Source: Lamellibrachia satsuma (Eukaryota; Annelida; Polychaeta; Sabellida; Siboglinidae). From it: 64,000 nt of DNA. Position 1 is the stretch's first letter. Every line of letters begins with the position of its first letter. This document shows, in pieces, positions 48,099 through 58,970 of the stretch. The position numbers were made by a program, and so were the translations under genes. The stretch spans positions 186,001-250,000 of the forward strand of contig BSQZ01000105.1 in NCBI GenBank assembly GCA_033239005.1, read 5' to 3'. The notes under the pieces were generated by a model. It saw nothing but the letters and a program-made list of their open reading frames with translations. It did not search any database and was not told where the DNA came from.

Positions 48099-50027
48099 CT
48101 GTGGGTACAGCAACTATATATTCTAGCTGTGTATTGTGGATACAGTGACTATGCTTTCTACTTCTGTGTACTGTGCGCACAGTGATTATGTATTCTAGCT
48201 GTGTAATGTGGGCACATTTACTATATATTCTAGGTGTGTACTGTGGATGAAGTCAATATGACCTTTAGCTGTGTACTGTTTACTGTACTGTAGCTGAGTA
48301 CTCTGGGTACAGCAACTACATATTCTAGCTGTGTATTGTGGTACAGTGACTTTATATTCTAGCTGTACACTGTGGGTAAAGTGACTGTGTATTCTAGCCG
48401 TGCACTGTGGGTATAGTGACAACGAATTCTTAGCTGTGTTATGGGTACAGTGACTATGTATTCTAGTTGTGCACTCTGGGTACAGTACATATGTATTCTA
48501 GATGTGTACTGTGGTACAGTAACTATGTAATTTAGCTGTGTACTCTGAATATATTGACTATGTATTCTAGCTGTGTACTGTGGGTACAGTGAATATGTAT
48601 TCTAGCTGTGTACTGTGAGACAGTGACTATGTATTCTAGCTCTGTCCTGTGGGTACAATGAATATGTATTCTATTTGTGTACCTGGGTATAGTGACTACG
48701 TATTCTAGCTGTGTGTTGTGGGTACAGTGACTATGTATTATAGTTGAGTACTGTGGGTACAGTTACTATGTATTCTAACTGTGTACTTTGGGTACAGTAA
48801 TATTGTACGCTAGGTGTGCACTGTGGTACAGTGACTGTTATTATGTATTCTACATGTGGACTGTGGGTACAGTGGCTATGTATTCTAGTTTTGTGTGTAC
48901 TGTGGGTACAGTGAATACGTATTTTAACTATGTACTGTGTATATGTATTATAGCGTTGTACTATGGGTTGAGTGACTTTGCATTGTAGCTGTATACTGTG
49001 GGTACAGTGACTATGTACTCTAGCTGTGTACTTTGGATACAGTGAATATGTATTATAACTGTGTACTCTGGTGTACAGTGACTAAGTATTATAGCTGTGT
49101 ACTCTTGATACAGTGACTAAGTATTCTAGCTGTGTAATGTGGGTACAGTGACTATGTACTGTAGCAGAGCACTGTGGGTACAGTGACTATGTACTTTAGC
49201 TGTGTACTGTGGTTACATTGATTATGTATTCTACCTGTGAACTGTGGTTATTGTGATTATGTAATCTCAGCTGACTTCACTGTGGGTACACAGTGACTAT
49301 GCATTCTAGCCGTGTACTATGGGTACAGTTCTATGTAATTTAGTTGTGTACTCTTCTTGTCAAGACAGTGACTAATTATTCTATTTAACTGTGTACTCTG
49401 TGTACAGTGAATATACATTCTAGCTGTGTACTGTGGTTGAGTGACTATGCATTTTAGTTGTGTACTGTGGGTACAGTGTCTACTTAATTGTAGCTGTATA
49501 CTGTGGGTACAGTGATTATGCATTCTTGCTGTGTATTGTGGGTACAATGACTATGTTTTCTAGTTGTGTACTTTGTGTACAGTAACTATGTATTCTAGCT
49601 GCATACTGTGTACAGTGACTATGTATTCTAGTTGTGTACTCTGGGTATAGTGACTATATATTCTACAGTGACTATGTATTATAGCTCTGTACTGTGGATA
49701 CAGTTACTACTTAATTGTAGCTGAGTACTATGTACTGTGGGTATAGTGACTATGAATTTAGCTGTGTATTGTCGGTGCAGTGAATATATATTCTATCAGT
49801 GTACTGTAGATACAGTGGGTATGTACTGTATATACAGTGAATATATATATATATATATATACAGCTGTGTTATGTGGGTACAGTGACTATGTATTCTAGC
49901 TGTGCACTGTGGGTACAGTGTCTATGTATTCTAGCTGTGTTCTGTGTGTACAGTAACTATGTATTCTAGCAGTGTACTCTGGGTACAGTGAATTTATATT
50001 CTATATGTCCACTCTGGGTAAAGTGAC

Positions 50028-50031
<4 letters not shown>

Positions 50032-50114
<83 letters not shown>
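50032..50114. repeat. (AT)n, 83 bp (right arm)
   Basis: Mirror of the run at 38,853. Confidence 0.97.
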
Positions 50115-50118
<4 letters not shown>

Positions 50119-50316
50119 ATTCTAGTTGCATACAGTGGGTACAGTGACTACGTATTCTAGTTGTGTACTTTGGGTAAAGTGACTATGTAATTTAGCTGTG
50201 TACTCTGGATACAGTGACTATGTATTCTAGCTTTGTACTGTGGGTACAGTGTATATGTATTCTAGCTGTACTGTGTTACAGTGACTATGTATTCTAGCTC
50301 TGTACTGTGGGTACAG

Positions 50317-50319
<3 letters not shown>

Positions 50320-50383
<64 letters not shown>
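50320..50383. repeat. (AT)n, 64 bp (right arm)
   Basis: Mirror of the run at 38,556, shorter by about 26 bp. Confidence 0.97.
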
Positions 50384-50385
<2 letters not shown>

Positions 50386-50459
50386 TAGTTGTATGAAACT
50401 AAAGTCCCGTTTCTTTTTATAGCTAGGTGAATGAACAAACACACTTCACTACATATGTG

Positions 50460-51405
50460 TGCTGGGTAAATTGTAGGAATTGTGGGTAAATTGTAGGAAT
50501 TATGGGTAAATTGTAGGAATTATGAGTAAATTGTAGGAATTATGGGTAAACTGTAGGAGGTATGGGTAAATTGTGGACGATATTTTGTCATTATTTTCAA
50601 ATATTTAATAAAATGTCCTAGTACTCTTATTCATTAGGAGAATTATGGGTAAATTGTAGGAATTATGGGTAAACTGTAGGAGGTATGGGTAAAGTGTAAG
50701 AGCGCACTATTTAACAATATTGACATATAACGACAATATGCGTATGGCAAGAGACTTTAGAGTCCTCTGTCTAACGTTTGTGGATGATATTGTGTCATTA
50801 TTTTTAATTATTTAATACAATGTCCTTGTACTCTTATTCAATAGGAGAATTATGGGTAAATTGTAGGAATTATGGGCACACTGTAGGAGGTATGGGTAAA
50901 GTGTGTACGAGCGCACTATTTAACAATATTGACATATAACGAAAATATGCGTATGGTAAGAGACTTTAGAGTCCTCTGTCTAACGTTTGTGGACGATATT
51001 TTGTCATTATTTTCAAATATTTAATAAAATGTCCTAGTACTCTTATTCATTAGAGAATTATGGGTAAATTGTAGGAATTATGGGTAAACTGTAGGAGGTA
51101 TGGGTAAAGTGTAAGAGCGCACTATTTAACAATATTGACATATAACGACAATATGCGTATGGCAAGAGACTTTAGAGTCCTCTGTCTAACGTTTGTGGAT
51201 GATATTGTGTCATTATTTTCAAATATTTAATAAAATGTCCTTGTACTCTTATTCAATAGGAGAATTATGGGTAAATTGTAGGAATTATGGGTAAACTGTA
51301 GGAGGTATGGGTAAAGTGTAAGAGTGCACTATATAACAATATTGACATATAACGAAAATATGCGTATGGCACGATACTTCAGAGTCCTCTGTCTAACGTT
51401 TGCGG
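50460..51405 (-). repeat. 207-bp satellite, mirror array (right arm)
   Basis: Reverse complement of 37,535-38,480, with unit order and unit-specific variants preserved. The arms are therefore homologous copies, not independent arrays. Confidence 0.93.
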
Positions 51406-51762
51406 ACAATATTGCGTCACTTATATCATGCTTCGTTGTAACGGCGCTCCTATGAGAACTTTCGTCAACGCTTTCCACACCGATCTGGTCGCTAACGATT
51501 GTCGCGTGTTCGATTGGATCAACCTGCTGAAAAAGGGTATACCGTACTATCACGCATCATACTGAGCCTCTGGCGCGGTGGTTGCTCGCCCTCGAACCTC
51601 TGGCGCGGTGGAGACACCCGTAAGTTCGCGACCTCTGGCGCGATGGTCACCATTCGCAAGTCGCCTCGTCATCGTCTTCATATTCATCATACCCGACTCG
51701 TTGTATCCAATCACATACGATCGCCTCGTTTGTACTGCTGCTGCTGCCGCTTTGTTGTATTC

Positions 51763-51768
51763 AATAAA
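51763..51768 (+). terminator. Polyadenylation hexamer AATAAA near right end, reading outward
   Basis: AATAAA followed 20-30 bases later by TGTGTTCGTCTCC (GT-rich). The mirrored hexamer on the minus strand is at 37,172-37,177. It may end transcripts leaving the element on either side. Function is inference. Confidence 0.35.
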
Positions 51769-51911
51769 TTACGTGTGCACCGTACGATTGTGTTCGTCTC
51801 CTTACTAGGTTAACGACCCTTAGGTATACACGTAACTAGGTCCGTGTTCGTTACTCCTCCGGTCCCTAGGGGCGCTTAGGTTACGCACGACTACGAGGCG
51901 CTCGGCTACGA

Positions 51912-51925
51912 CCGCCAGGGGGCGC
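51912..51925 (+). promoter_or_regulatory. CTCF-like motif, right end
   Basis: Plus strand CCGCCAGGGGGCGC within the terminal 140 bp of the element; mirror of 37,015. Confidence 0.4.
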
Positions 51926-52042
51926 TCTGCGGCGCTCTGATTGGCTGCGCGCACTCATTAGCGGTGGGCGATATTAGGGTGTTTTACCTTTGATGTTTAG
52001 ATTGCTCAGATAAGTGTGTATCAGAAACTTCCACTAACTACT

Positions 52043-52048
52043 CATGTA
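52043..52048. repeat. 6-bp target-site duplication, right (CATGTA)
   Basis: CATGTA immediately follows the last base of the right arm. Removing the element and one copy restores ...GTCATC-CATGTA-TATTTTC. Confidence 0.85.
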
Positions 52049-52167
52049 TATTTTCAGTCCACAATTAAAAAATCTAATTTACTTGGTTACATCTAGTTTC
52101 AATATTTCCGAGTTGTTATGTGTTATCGTGGTCTTCTGGTTTAATTTGCTTGCACCTACATATCCAG

Positions 52168-52331
52168 GTTCGATGTCAGGAACTGTTACTGCTGGGTGCA
52201 ACCTACAAGTTGAACGACCTGCGGGTGTTATTAAATGTCCTGATGGTGATCGACGAGTGTGGTCGTTGATAACGAGGACTGGCCACCGCCAGCGGATTGA
52301 CAGACATATTTACAAAACAGCGGTACTCTAA
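52168..52331 (+). CDS. Possible terminal exon of an unknown gene
   Basis: A pyrimidine-rich tract and CATATCCAG acceptor precede an open block of 54 codons to TAA (52,329-52,331), with two cysteines in TAGCNLQVERPAGVIKCPDG and a basic tail RTGHRQRIDRHIYK. Codon use is less AT-biased than in the flanks. The frame remains open upstream to 52,044, just inside the target duplication, but that part looks like intron. No family recognised. If real, the palindrome inserted about 120 bp upstream of this exon. Confidence 0.35.
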
Positions 52332-52615
52332 ACATAGCTTCATTAAATTGGGGAGTAAATCACTACATGTATAATGATAAAAAAACCCTGAAATAAGTGA
52401 CTTTCGATATCTCTATTCAAGTGGTATATTACTTTGATTTGATGACACGAACAAATGATTTACTTAAAACAACCAAATTATCTATTTGCAAAGGAGTTTA
52501 ATCACTGATCCTAATTGTATGGACTAACCCAGTTAATAAGGCCTACGTTGTATCGAAAAAACTTTCGTCGGGGTATAAACAAATGCCGTTCGTTTTGTAA
52601 TTATTTTTTATTCAT

Positions 52616-52786
52616 TTATACCGGTATGCCAGTTTCTTGCACATAGTGAAACATAATAAACATAATTACACATAATACTAGCAGTTGCACAGCCATGGCA
52701 AACTCATTGGGGTCCAAATGCCGCCTGACAGTACCAGCGACCATCAGGAGACATCCAGCAATTACTATCCACGCAGCAAACATCAT
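52616..52786 (-). CDS. Small two-helix membrane ORF (or terminal exon)
   Basis: On the minus strand ATGATG at 52,786 opens 56 codons ending TAA at 52,616-52,618. Two hydrophobic segments (AAWIVIAGCLLMVAGTV and AVQLLVLCVIMFIMFHYV) are joined by a charged loop RRHLDPNEFA, with a short ETGIPV tail. A possible acceptor (ACTTTTCCAG, minus strand) lies 13 bp before the ATG, and the frame stays open back to it, so it may be a last exon. An overlapping frame (52,704-52,886) is also open and cysteine-bearing (HDVCCVDSNCW), so the choice is uncertain. Confidence 0.35.
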   Translation of the reverse strand: MMFAAWIVIAGCLLMVAGTVRRHLDPNEFAMAVQLLVLCVIMFIMFHYVQETGIPV

Positions 52787-53059
52787 GATGCCCAAGGACT
52801 GGAAAAGTAACTAATGCAAGTGCCACAAGCCCATTCCTTATATAGGGGTGTGGACACGCAGCCACACATAGAGGCAATGTTGTCACTCTTCACTTCATTC
52901 AAACATGAGCTGGTTTGTAGCTAAGACAATCCCCTAATCACACATAGAGTACACAAAGTCTAACTTGTATGGTAGACCAGGTGTGCCATCGCCAATTATT
53001 TTGAGTAGTGTAGATAATACTTACGCCAGTCGCTTCTGGCGATGTTCAAAACGTGCTAT

Positions 53060-53340
53060 GTCACACCATTTGTTATATCCGCTTCCTTGCACGCTTCCAA
53101 CCGAGATTGTCTCTTAACTTTGTTTGCTTCACGCAGCTTTCTACTGACGAACAATTGCAGTATAGCCGCCTTCTCGCGGAACACAGCCGTGTTGTACAGA
53201 TTGCAGTATAATTACCTTATCGCAACTTACCATCGTGTTTTATGCATTGCAGTATAGTTGCCTTCTCGCAACTAACTACAGGTCGTCTCTTACCTATTGC
53301 AGCCTCACCCTCGCGAGCTACAGTCGACCGACCTCTATTC
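53060..53340. repeat. Degenerate short repeats, ATTGCAGTATAG-GCCTTCTCGC
   Basis: About four diverged units of roughly 55 bp share ATTGCAGTATAGTTGCCTTC or close variants. On the minus strand, 53,080-53,210 is open (LQLFVSRKLREANKVKRQSR...), ending in TAG before a GTAAGT donor at about 53,031. It looks partly protein-like but cannot be assigned. Confidence 0.35.
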
Positions 53341-53344
53341 GATC

Positions 53345-55179
53345 AATGATCAGCGTATATGTAGTCAACCAGTCAGGGATTGGAGATTCCCTTTAGTATT
53401 CACTACCGCCTAGCCTGTCACCAAAGATAATGCACATTGCTACAACTACCGCCTAGCCTGGCTCAACAATAGGTATAGATAAGGCATATTACTACGACTG
53501 TAGTGTAGACATAGAATCATGTAAAATAAATGTATTATATTCACATCGTCATATACTGTGTATCCTTTGTAGGCATACGGCCATAATGTAGAACATATTA
53601 TCTTGCAAAGTTCATATATGTCCCCATCCTGCCCTGTGTGTCCAATTTACATATATTGTTTTTTTTTGTGACAGCAAGTGATTCCAATTTTGAAACTGAC
53701 AAAGTTGTGTCTTAGGGGCAAATTGCAATGGGGGCAAAGGGGCATTTAATTCCTTTTACTAGTTTGTTCCTACTGGCCAAATGAAACTCCAAATATTTTA
53801 GCTCGGATGCTAGAACATTGAAGCTTTGGTTTCATGTTCACATGGCTGAGCAATTTCTTGTAATTTTCTGATTGTTCCACCCACCATCTTATTAGTAACC
53901 ATCCTTAATGCCTTCTCGGCACCATCACATATCACTAGCATTCAATCCTGCGTCAGCCATATAATTAACACCACCTCAAAAGATAAAGGTTTCACCCCAT
54001 GAAAATATGTATTTTTGATCTTATATATCACTTAATGATTTCAGAATATCGAGTCCGACGGGATGAAGATAATGTGACTATTACCGGCGGCATTTGGAAG
54101 ATACATAAATAGTTGTATTTTACTTCGGCAACTGCGCATAAGACACCAGAAAGAGAACTATTCTACCACAGAGTCAATCGACACCTACAGAACGTCATGA
54201 AGAAAATTAAAAAAAATCCCATTTGTACATTTACAAATAAAAGTGCATTGTGTACCATAATTACAATGGCTTTTATTATGTGATCATGTTAACTTGTCAA
54301 TAACATTATCAATCATCCTTTGAATTGTGTGACGTCCCGGATTGCTATCACACAATTGATTTTACATTCACAGATATCTACAGAAAGCCATTTACTTTGC
54401 TGTCAAAAGAATGAAGATCGTCTGTCAAAACAACACACTAAATAATATGCAAACATAGCTGCATTGTAAATAATTAAGTTCGAAAATGTTGATAAATAAA
54501 GTCAAACAAACCTAGAACAAGGCAGACTGTCGCGTCATGCTTTCTCTAATGCAATGTCATTGAAGAGTATGTCAGAATTATATAGATTAAGAACAAGAGT
54601 GCATAAGAATCGTGGACTGACATATCGAAATTCCGCTGGATAGAAAAACAAACTGAAATAATACTGCAAAAGACCATTGTTTTTAATGCATACAATTCAA
54701 ATATAAATGATACAAGCAGAACAAAGATACCTACATTTCTCTCAGTCTGACAGCAATTTTTTTCCAAACAGTGAAATATTATGAACAGTGAATCTTGAAT
54801 TTAAAATCATACACTTTTTGACCCCTGGACCCAATCATCATGCGTTCTATTATGCTCACACGCACGCAAACAAAAACGCCTAATACATTCAATTTAATAA
54901 AATACATATAACAAGGAAATTATGCGCCATCTAGCGTGTAGGTTGTGTTTCCGTAACAATTTTAAAAACCTATTGCAAAATTATAGGTTTGACTATTTAT
55001 TTATTAGATCCATTTTTTGACAATCCTCTATGGCAACATATGCTCTATCTATAATCCAATATTTTAGCAACGTATTGAAATCAGTAAGATATGTAATTTA
55101 TGAGTTATAGAAGTTAATCGCATGAACGTATATAAATAAGGCGACACACCACATTATCAGCTGAGTGCAACTGGCCATG

Positions 55180-55180
<1 letters not shown>
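53345..55180. other. No recognised gene
   Basis: AT-rich intergenic DNA. The frame at 54,546-54,767 on the minus strand (73 codons, hydrophobic) has no supporting motif. Confidence 0.4.

Positions 55181-55182
<2 letters not shown>

Positions 55183-55223
<41 letters not shown>
55183..55223. repeat. (AT)n, 41 bp
   Basis: Simple AT run. Confidence 0.97.
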
Positions 55224-55226
<3 letters not shown>

Positions 55227-55613
55227 GCTACCGCTACACCTTACATCAGTTGGGCGAATCGAGAAAAACACAGGCACATGTCTATAGCGGCTTGGTAAGC
55301 TGCTTTCTCGCCAGGATGTAGTGGTTCCTGAGACGAGGGGGAATTAGGGTTCTGACTTGTAGCCTCCCTAGGAGAACGCCTCCATAGAAGAACGCCTCCC
55401 TGGGAGATTCGTATACACGACTGGAAGAGACTGGTAAGGATGATGCAAGCTAAAGCCAGGAGTTGCTACACAATTTAATTACCAGAGGCCGCCGGAAACG
55501 GTATGCACGGTAGTACAGGATAGACTTCAACCACCGATGAGCAAAATCTCTTTTGTTGTAAATACTAGTGTAAAACAAACAAATATCCTTAATAACAATT
55601 TCTTGGATTTCTG

Positions 55614-55615
<2 letters not shown>

Positions 55616-55703
<88 letters not shown>

Positions 55704-55704
55704 C

Positions 55705-55767
<63 letters not shown>

Positions 55768-55774
55768 CATATAA
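55616..55774. repeat. (AT)n with ATAC/AAAT interruptions, about 160 bp
   Basis: Compound AT-rich microsatellite. The 148-codon open frame over it is a repeat artefact. Confidence 0.95.
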
Positions 55775-55779
55775 AATGT

Positions 55780-57870
55780 TTTTGTGGATAAGATGTTTAG
55801 AAATGTGATGTGTTTTATTTTAAATACTTGGCCTAACAAATTTTCGACACACCTGACCTTCTTATATTGATAATTGCGAATGTCAGAAAGAAACACATAT
55901 ATTAGCGTGTAACAGCTCTGTTAAATTTAACAAAGTCATCAATGAAAGCACTTGTCATTAAAAGCGTCAAACCGTATACAAATGAGGTTTTCATTTTGTT
56001 GAAATGTATACTTACCTAATTCATTATGTAATATATGGCGCCTATATCCTGAGCGCAGAGGCGCATCAAAACATAATCATTAAGCATAACCGTAAACAGG
56101 GACGCGCAAACTGCATTATCAGAACGAGGGACAACCGAAGGTAAGATTAGTTTAATTCTCTTTTTGATTTTCCTTGACGATTCACCATTGATACTCTGCA
56201 TTAAATTAAAATGTGAACATCGCTTGTTTTACTAAAGCTTGTATTTGCGTACTGCATCGATGCAGTTTAATATGCTTGCGGCTTGGAATTGCCCTGACAA
56301 TATGGGATAGGACATTGTTACCCCCCCCCCACAGGATCATTCGGGTCCCCTGGCGTCCCAGTACAGTCTCCCACACTTTATATAAATTGAGTACCTGAAA
56401 GTTGTACATGTTTGAAAAGCTTGTAGAAAAACTGGAATTTTATAATAAAAAAATTTAATAAATAGTCAGGGTGTTTGTTTATTTGGAATTCCCTATTTTG
56501 CAGGGAAGATAGAAAACAGACTGGTAACGATGAGCTTTGACAAGTAGAATTTAAAAAAAAACCAGCGGAAAGAAACTGAAGACAAATGATGGAAAATCTT
56601 AAAAACCATAGGAATAATGGTAATACTATTCACCCACTAAAAAATTAACATATTGTTCAACAGCGTAACTGTTTTGCCAACATACCAGTCACATTAATTT
56701 ACGCAGGTTTGGGTTTCACCAGAAAAGCAAATTTTGCCCGGCAGAAACTCATACAATATGTTTTGTTATCGGTTCTTGCCATTTTGGACATCAAAACCCT
56801 GTTTTGTTGGCAATAAACCCGAAATATATTGTATGGAAACAGGAGCTATGATGTTATTGAAGGTATACGTCTACCAATAAACAATCAATTACATGTTTAT
56901 GATATGTACCCAATCTAACAATAGGTTTTATGAACTGAAGACTGTACGACATCTATGAAATAGGAAACATTTCCTAATCCTCTGTTCTAAGCCAAGAGAT
57001 ACAGACTGCCGTTACATTGATTACAATATGTGCTAATAATGTGCTACATCTGTTGTGGTCGATTTTCACCAGTGTAGTTACGATACCTTGCGACATTTGC
57101 ATATATGTGTCAACCTTTATTGTATAAAAGAAGGAGAATGTTCTTCATGTTTTGATATCTGCAATGTGTAATCGCTACTACTGTGATCGTCAGATGGCGC
57201 CACAGTTCTAATGCGGGACCATTGGACACAAGCTGGGCTCGTGTATATATATATATATATATATATATGCAAAAGAGGTATGTTGTTCCGATTATTAAAG
57301 AATAAATGGACCACATCTAAACGTGCTATGATGCACACCGTAATATTGGATGTTGGAAAATTTGATATGATGTAGAACGGCTGTGGGAAATTGGGTCATA
57401 ACCGGGAGTATCCTTGGAAAAGCTGGATATTTGGCGGATATGGTTATATTGCATTAGATTCATTGCTGCTGTCGGGTCACATTTGTTATTTGTTTTAAAG
57501 AACTAGCAAACACGTCGTCAACTTTGACGCAAGGCATCCACCAAAAGCCGTGAGGCGGATCTCTCTGAGGCGTATAAATGCATAAGTGGCCTAAGGAGGA
57601 ATAACGTAGAATTTAAACTGTCCGCTCTTACATCTCGTGCTCAACCTTTAACAACAACCACCCTACTTGGCTAGTCTCCTGCATCTTTTATATCCCTCGG
57701 CAGCTCATGTAATCCATTTTACAACAACTTATTGTTCCCCAAACTAAACTTAACTTGGGCAAATGTGCTGTCGCTACGATTAGGATCTGGAGTGAACTCA
57801 CCATCACTTTGAAATTAACTGAAACGATAGCTACCTTCTGGAAAAAAAAACGCTAGACATATTTATTTTA
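55780..57870. other. No recognised gene; poly-C run and dispersed repeat
   Basis: Contains a 10-C run near 56,321, an (AT)n at 57,244-57,268 and a roughly 100-bp segment (56,035-56,130) similar, inverted, to 57,885-57,985. No convincing coding block seen. Confidence 0.45.
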
Positions 57871-57872
57871 AA

Positions 57873-58529
57873 TTGCATTTCCACTGTCGTTCTAATAATG
57901 ACTTTTGCGTGTCACTGTTCACGATCATGCTTATTGATTCTGTTTTGTTGCGCTCAGATTCCTACGAAAGCAGGCGCTATAGAAGTTCATTATTATTATT
58001 AGTAGCATTAGTATTAAGTTGTTACATCTGGCTAAAAACCATTGTTGTATCCATTGACTGCAATGGACCTTCATTATATTTGACCACACAGTATCAAGAT
58101 CAACAGTCAGGATCTGTGTTCACAAACAGTCCCCCAGAAAGCGAGGACCCTGATACACAAATAGCTTGTGATACAAGCGACACAACCTGCACAACCAGAT
58201 CGTGTTCTCGCACTCGAAACTGTGATGAAATGTCCTTAATATTTCATACGTATGCGCCAAACTGTGATAACGTGTTCTGTACATTCACCCGTACTTACTG
58301 GAACTGTCAAACACATTATTTTCACTTTTTATACGTGTCTTTGGAACTGCACACATCCTACACTAACATAAATTGTACTGCTTATTTAGTGAAAAACAAT
58401 ACGACACTGCTTTTATTTCGTAATGATTTAAGTTTTGCAAAGTTTAGTTGGACATGGTATGTTTGTCTGTTTGACCAAAGTGTATTAGTTTTGTGCATTA
58501 ATAAGACGGGCAAACTATCCATGTATTAA
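57873..58529 (+). CDS. 218-codon ORF, possible cysteine-rich membrane protein
   Basis: The longest open frame outside repeats and LINEs, uninterrupted from ATG to TAA. Residues 39-59 form one hydrophobic helix (SSLLLLVALVLSCYIW...) after a basic N-terminus (RRYR), giving type II topology. The outer part has about 11 cysteines and N-glycosylation sequons (NCT at 167, NNTT at 175-178, NKT at 210). The first 35 or so codons lie in a repeat also found inverted at 56,035-56,130, so the true start may be elsewhere or the frame may be chance. No family recognised. A single exon without a clear polyadenylation signal. Confidence 0.4.
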   Translation: MHFHCRSNNDFCVSLFTIMLIDSVLLRSDSYESRRYRSSLLLLVALVLSCYIWLKTIVVSIDCNGPSLYLTTQYQDQQSGSVFTNSPPESEDPDTQIACDTSDTTCTTRSCSRTRNCDEMSLIFHTYAPNCDNVFCTFTRTYWNCQTHYFHFLYVSLELHTSYTNINCTAYLVKNNTTLLLFRNDLSFAKFSWTWYVCLFDQSVLVLCINKTGKLSMY

Positions 58530-58970
58530 AAGTTCTTGATGTGAGCAATCCGTGTTGAAATGTATTTAAGCCTAACTTTATAGTTCACGTTCTGAAACAC
58601 CACATTGTACCCGTTTGGTACACTGGCACTTAACCACCACGCCAGCTGTGCACCTTGTATTTCTAAATTCACAGCAACGTTACAAGTGTACTTATAATAC
58701 ATAATTCCTTTGTTATCAACTTCATTCCAGTAAACGTCTATCTCTCCAACACGACGAATACAATGGATTTACCCGGAGACGTACTGGGTAATTGAAAGGC
58801 ACCAAGATAAACAAAGCGTCAATATAACTAGACGTCGTTGACATTCGGTGCAGTTGTCTACCGTCGCTGTAGTGATAACTAGGATAGAGAACAGAGCGAA
58901 CTGATCATTTGGTGGCAGCATCTTCCTGCGGCAGACTGGTTCAACGCATCTGTCGCTCCTACAGCGAGAG

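Larger units (their letters stand above)
45866..50319 (-). repeat. 35-bp satellite, mirror array (right arm)
   Basis: Reverse complement of 38,646-43,104 with variant order largely preserved. Small losses and gains of single units or bases account for part of the 33-bp arm length difference. Confidence 0.93.
36898..52042. mobile_element. 15.1-kb palindromic element with Polinton-like ends
   Basis: The left arm (36,898-44,471, 7,574 bp) is the reverse complement of the right arm (44,502-52,042, 7,541 bp) around a 30-bp spacer. The outer 200 bp match perfectly by reading. Inner parts differ by scattered substitutions, small indels and AT-run length (roughly 1-3%). Ends are AGTAGTTAGTGGAAG... 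inverted, flanked on both sides by CATGTA. Polintons/Mavericks are known for about 15-20 kb size, terminal inverted repeats (TIRs), AG termini and 6-bp target duplications. No polymerase B, integrase, ATPase, protease or capsid frame is present. It is best read as a non-autonomous derivative made almost wholly of TIR. Confidence 0.85.
51406..52042 (-). repeat. Outer GC-richer part of right arm
   Basis: Mirror of 36,898-37,534, apparently identical over the outermost 200 bp. The three CCTCTGGCGCG repeats lie near 51,565-51,645, AATAAA at 51,763-51,768, and the CTCF-like motif at 51,912. Confidence 0.8.

Noticed and set aside
50032..50442. Open frames reading IYIYIYIY or similar over AT runs (also 55,450, 60,750 and 60,854)
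   Set aside because: Pure AT dinucleotides are open in most frames; no real protein is supported.
36898..52042. Simple assembly inversion artefact instead of an element
   Set aside because: A 6-bp target duplication flanks the exact ends, arms carry private differences, and a unique spacer is present. Long reads would still be needed to exclude it fully.
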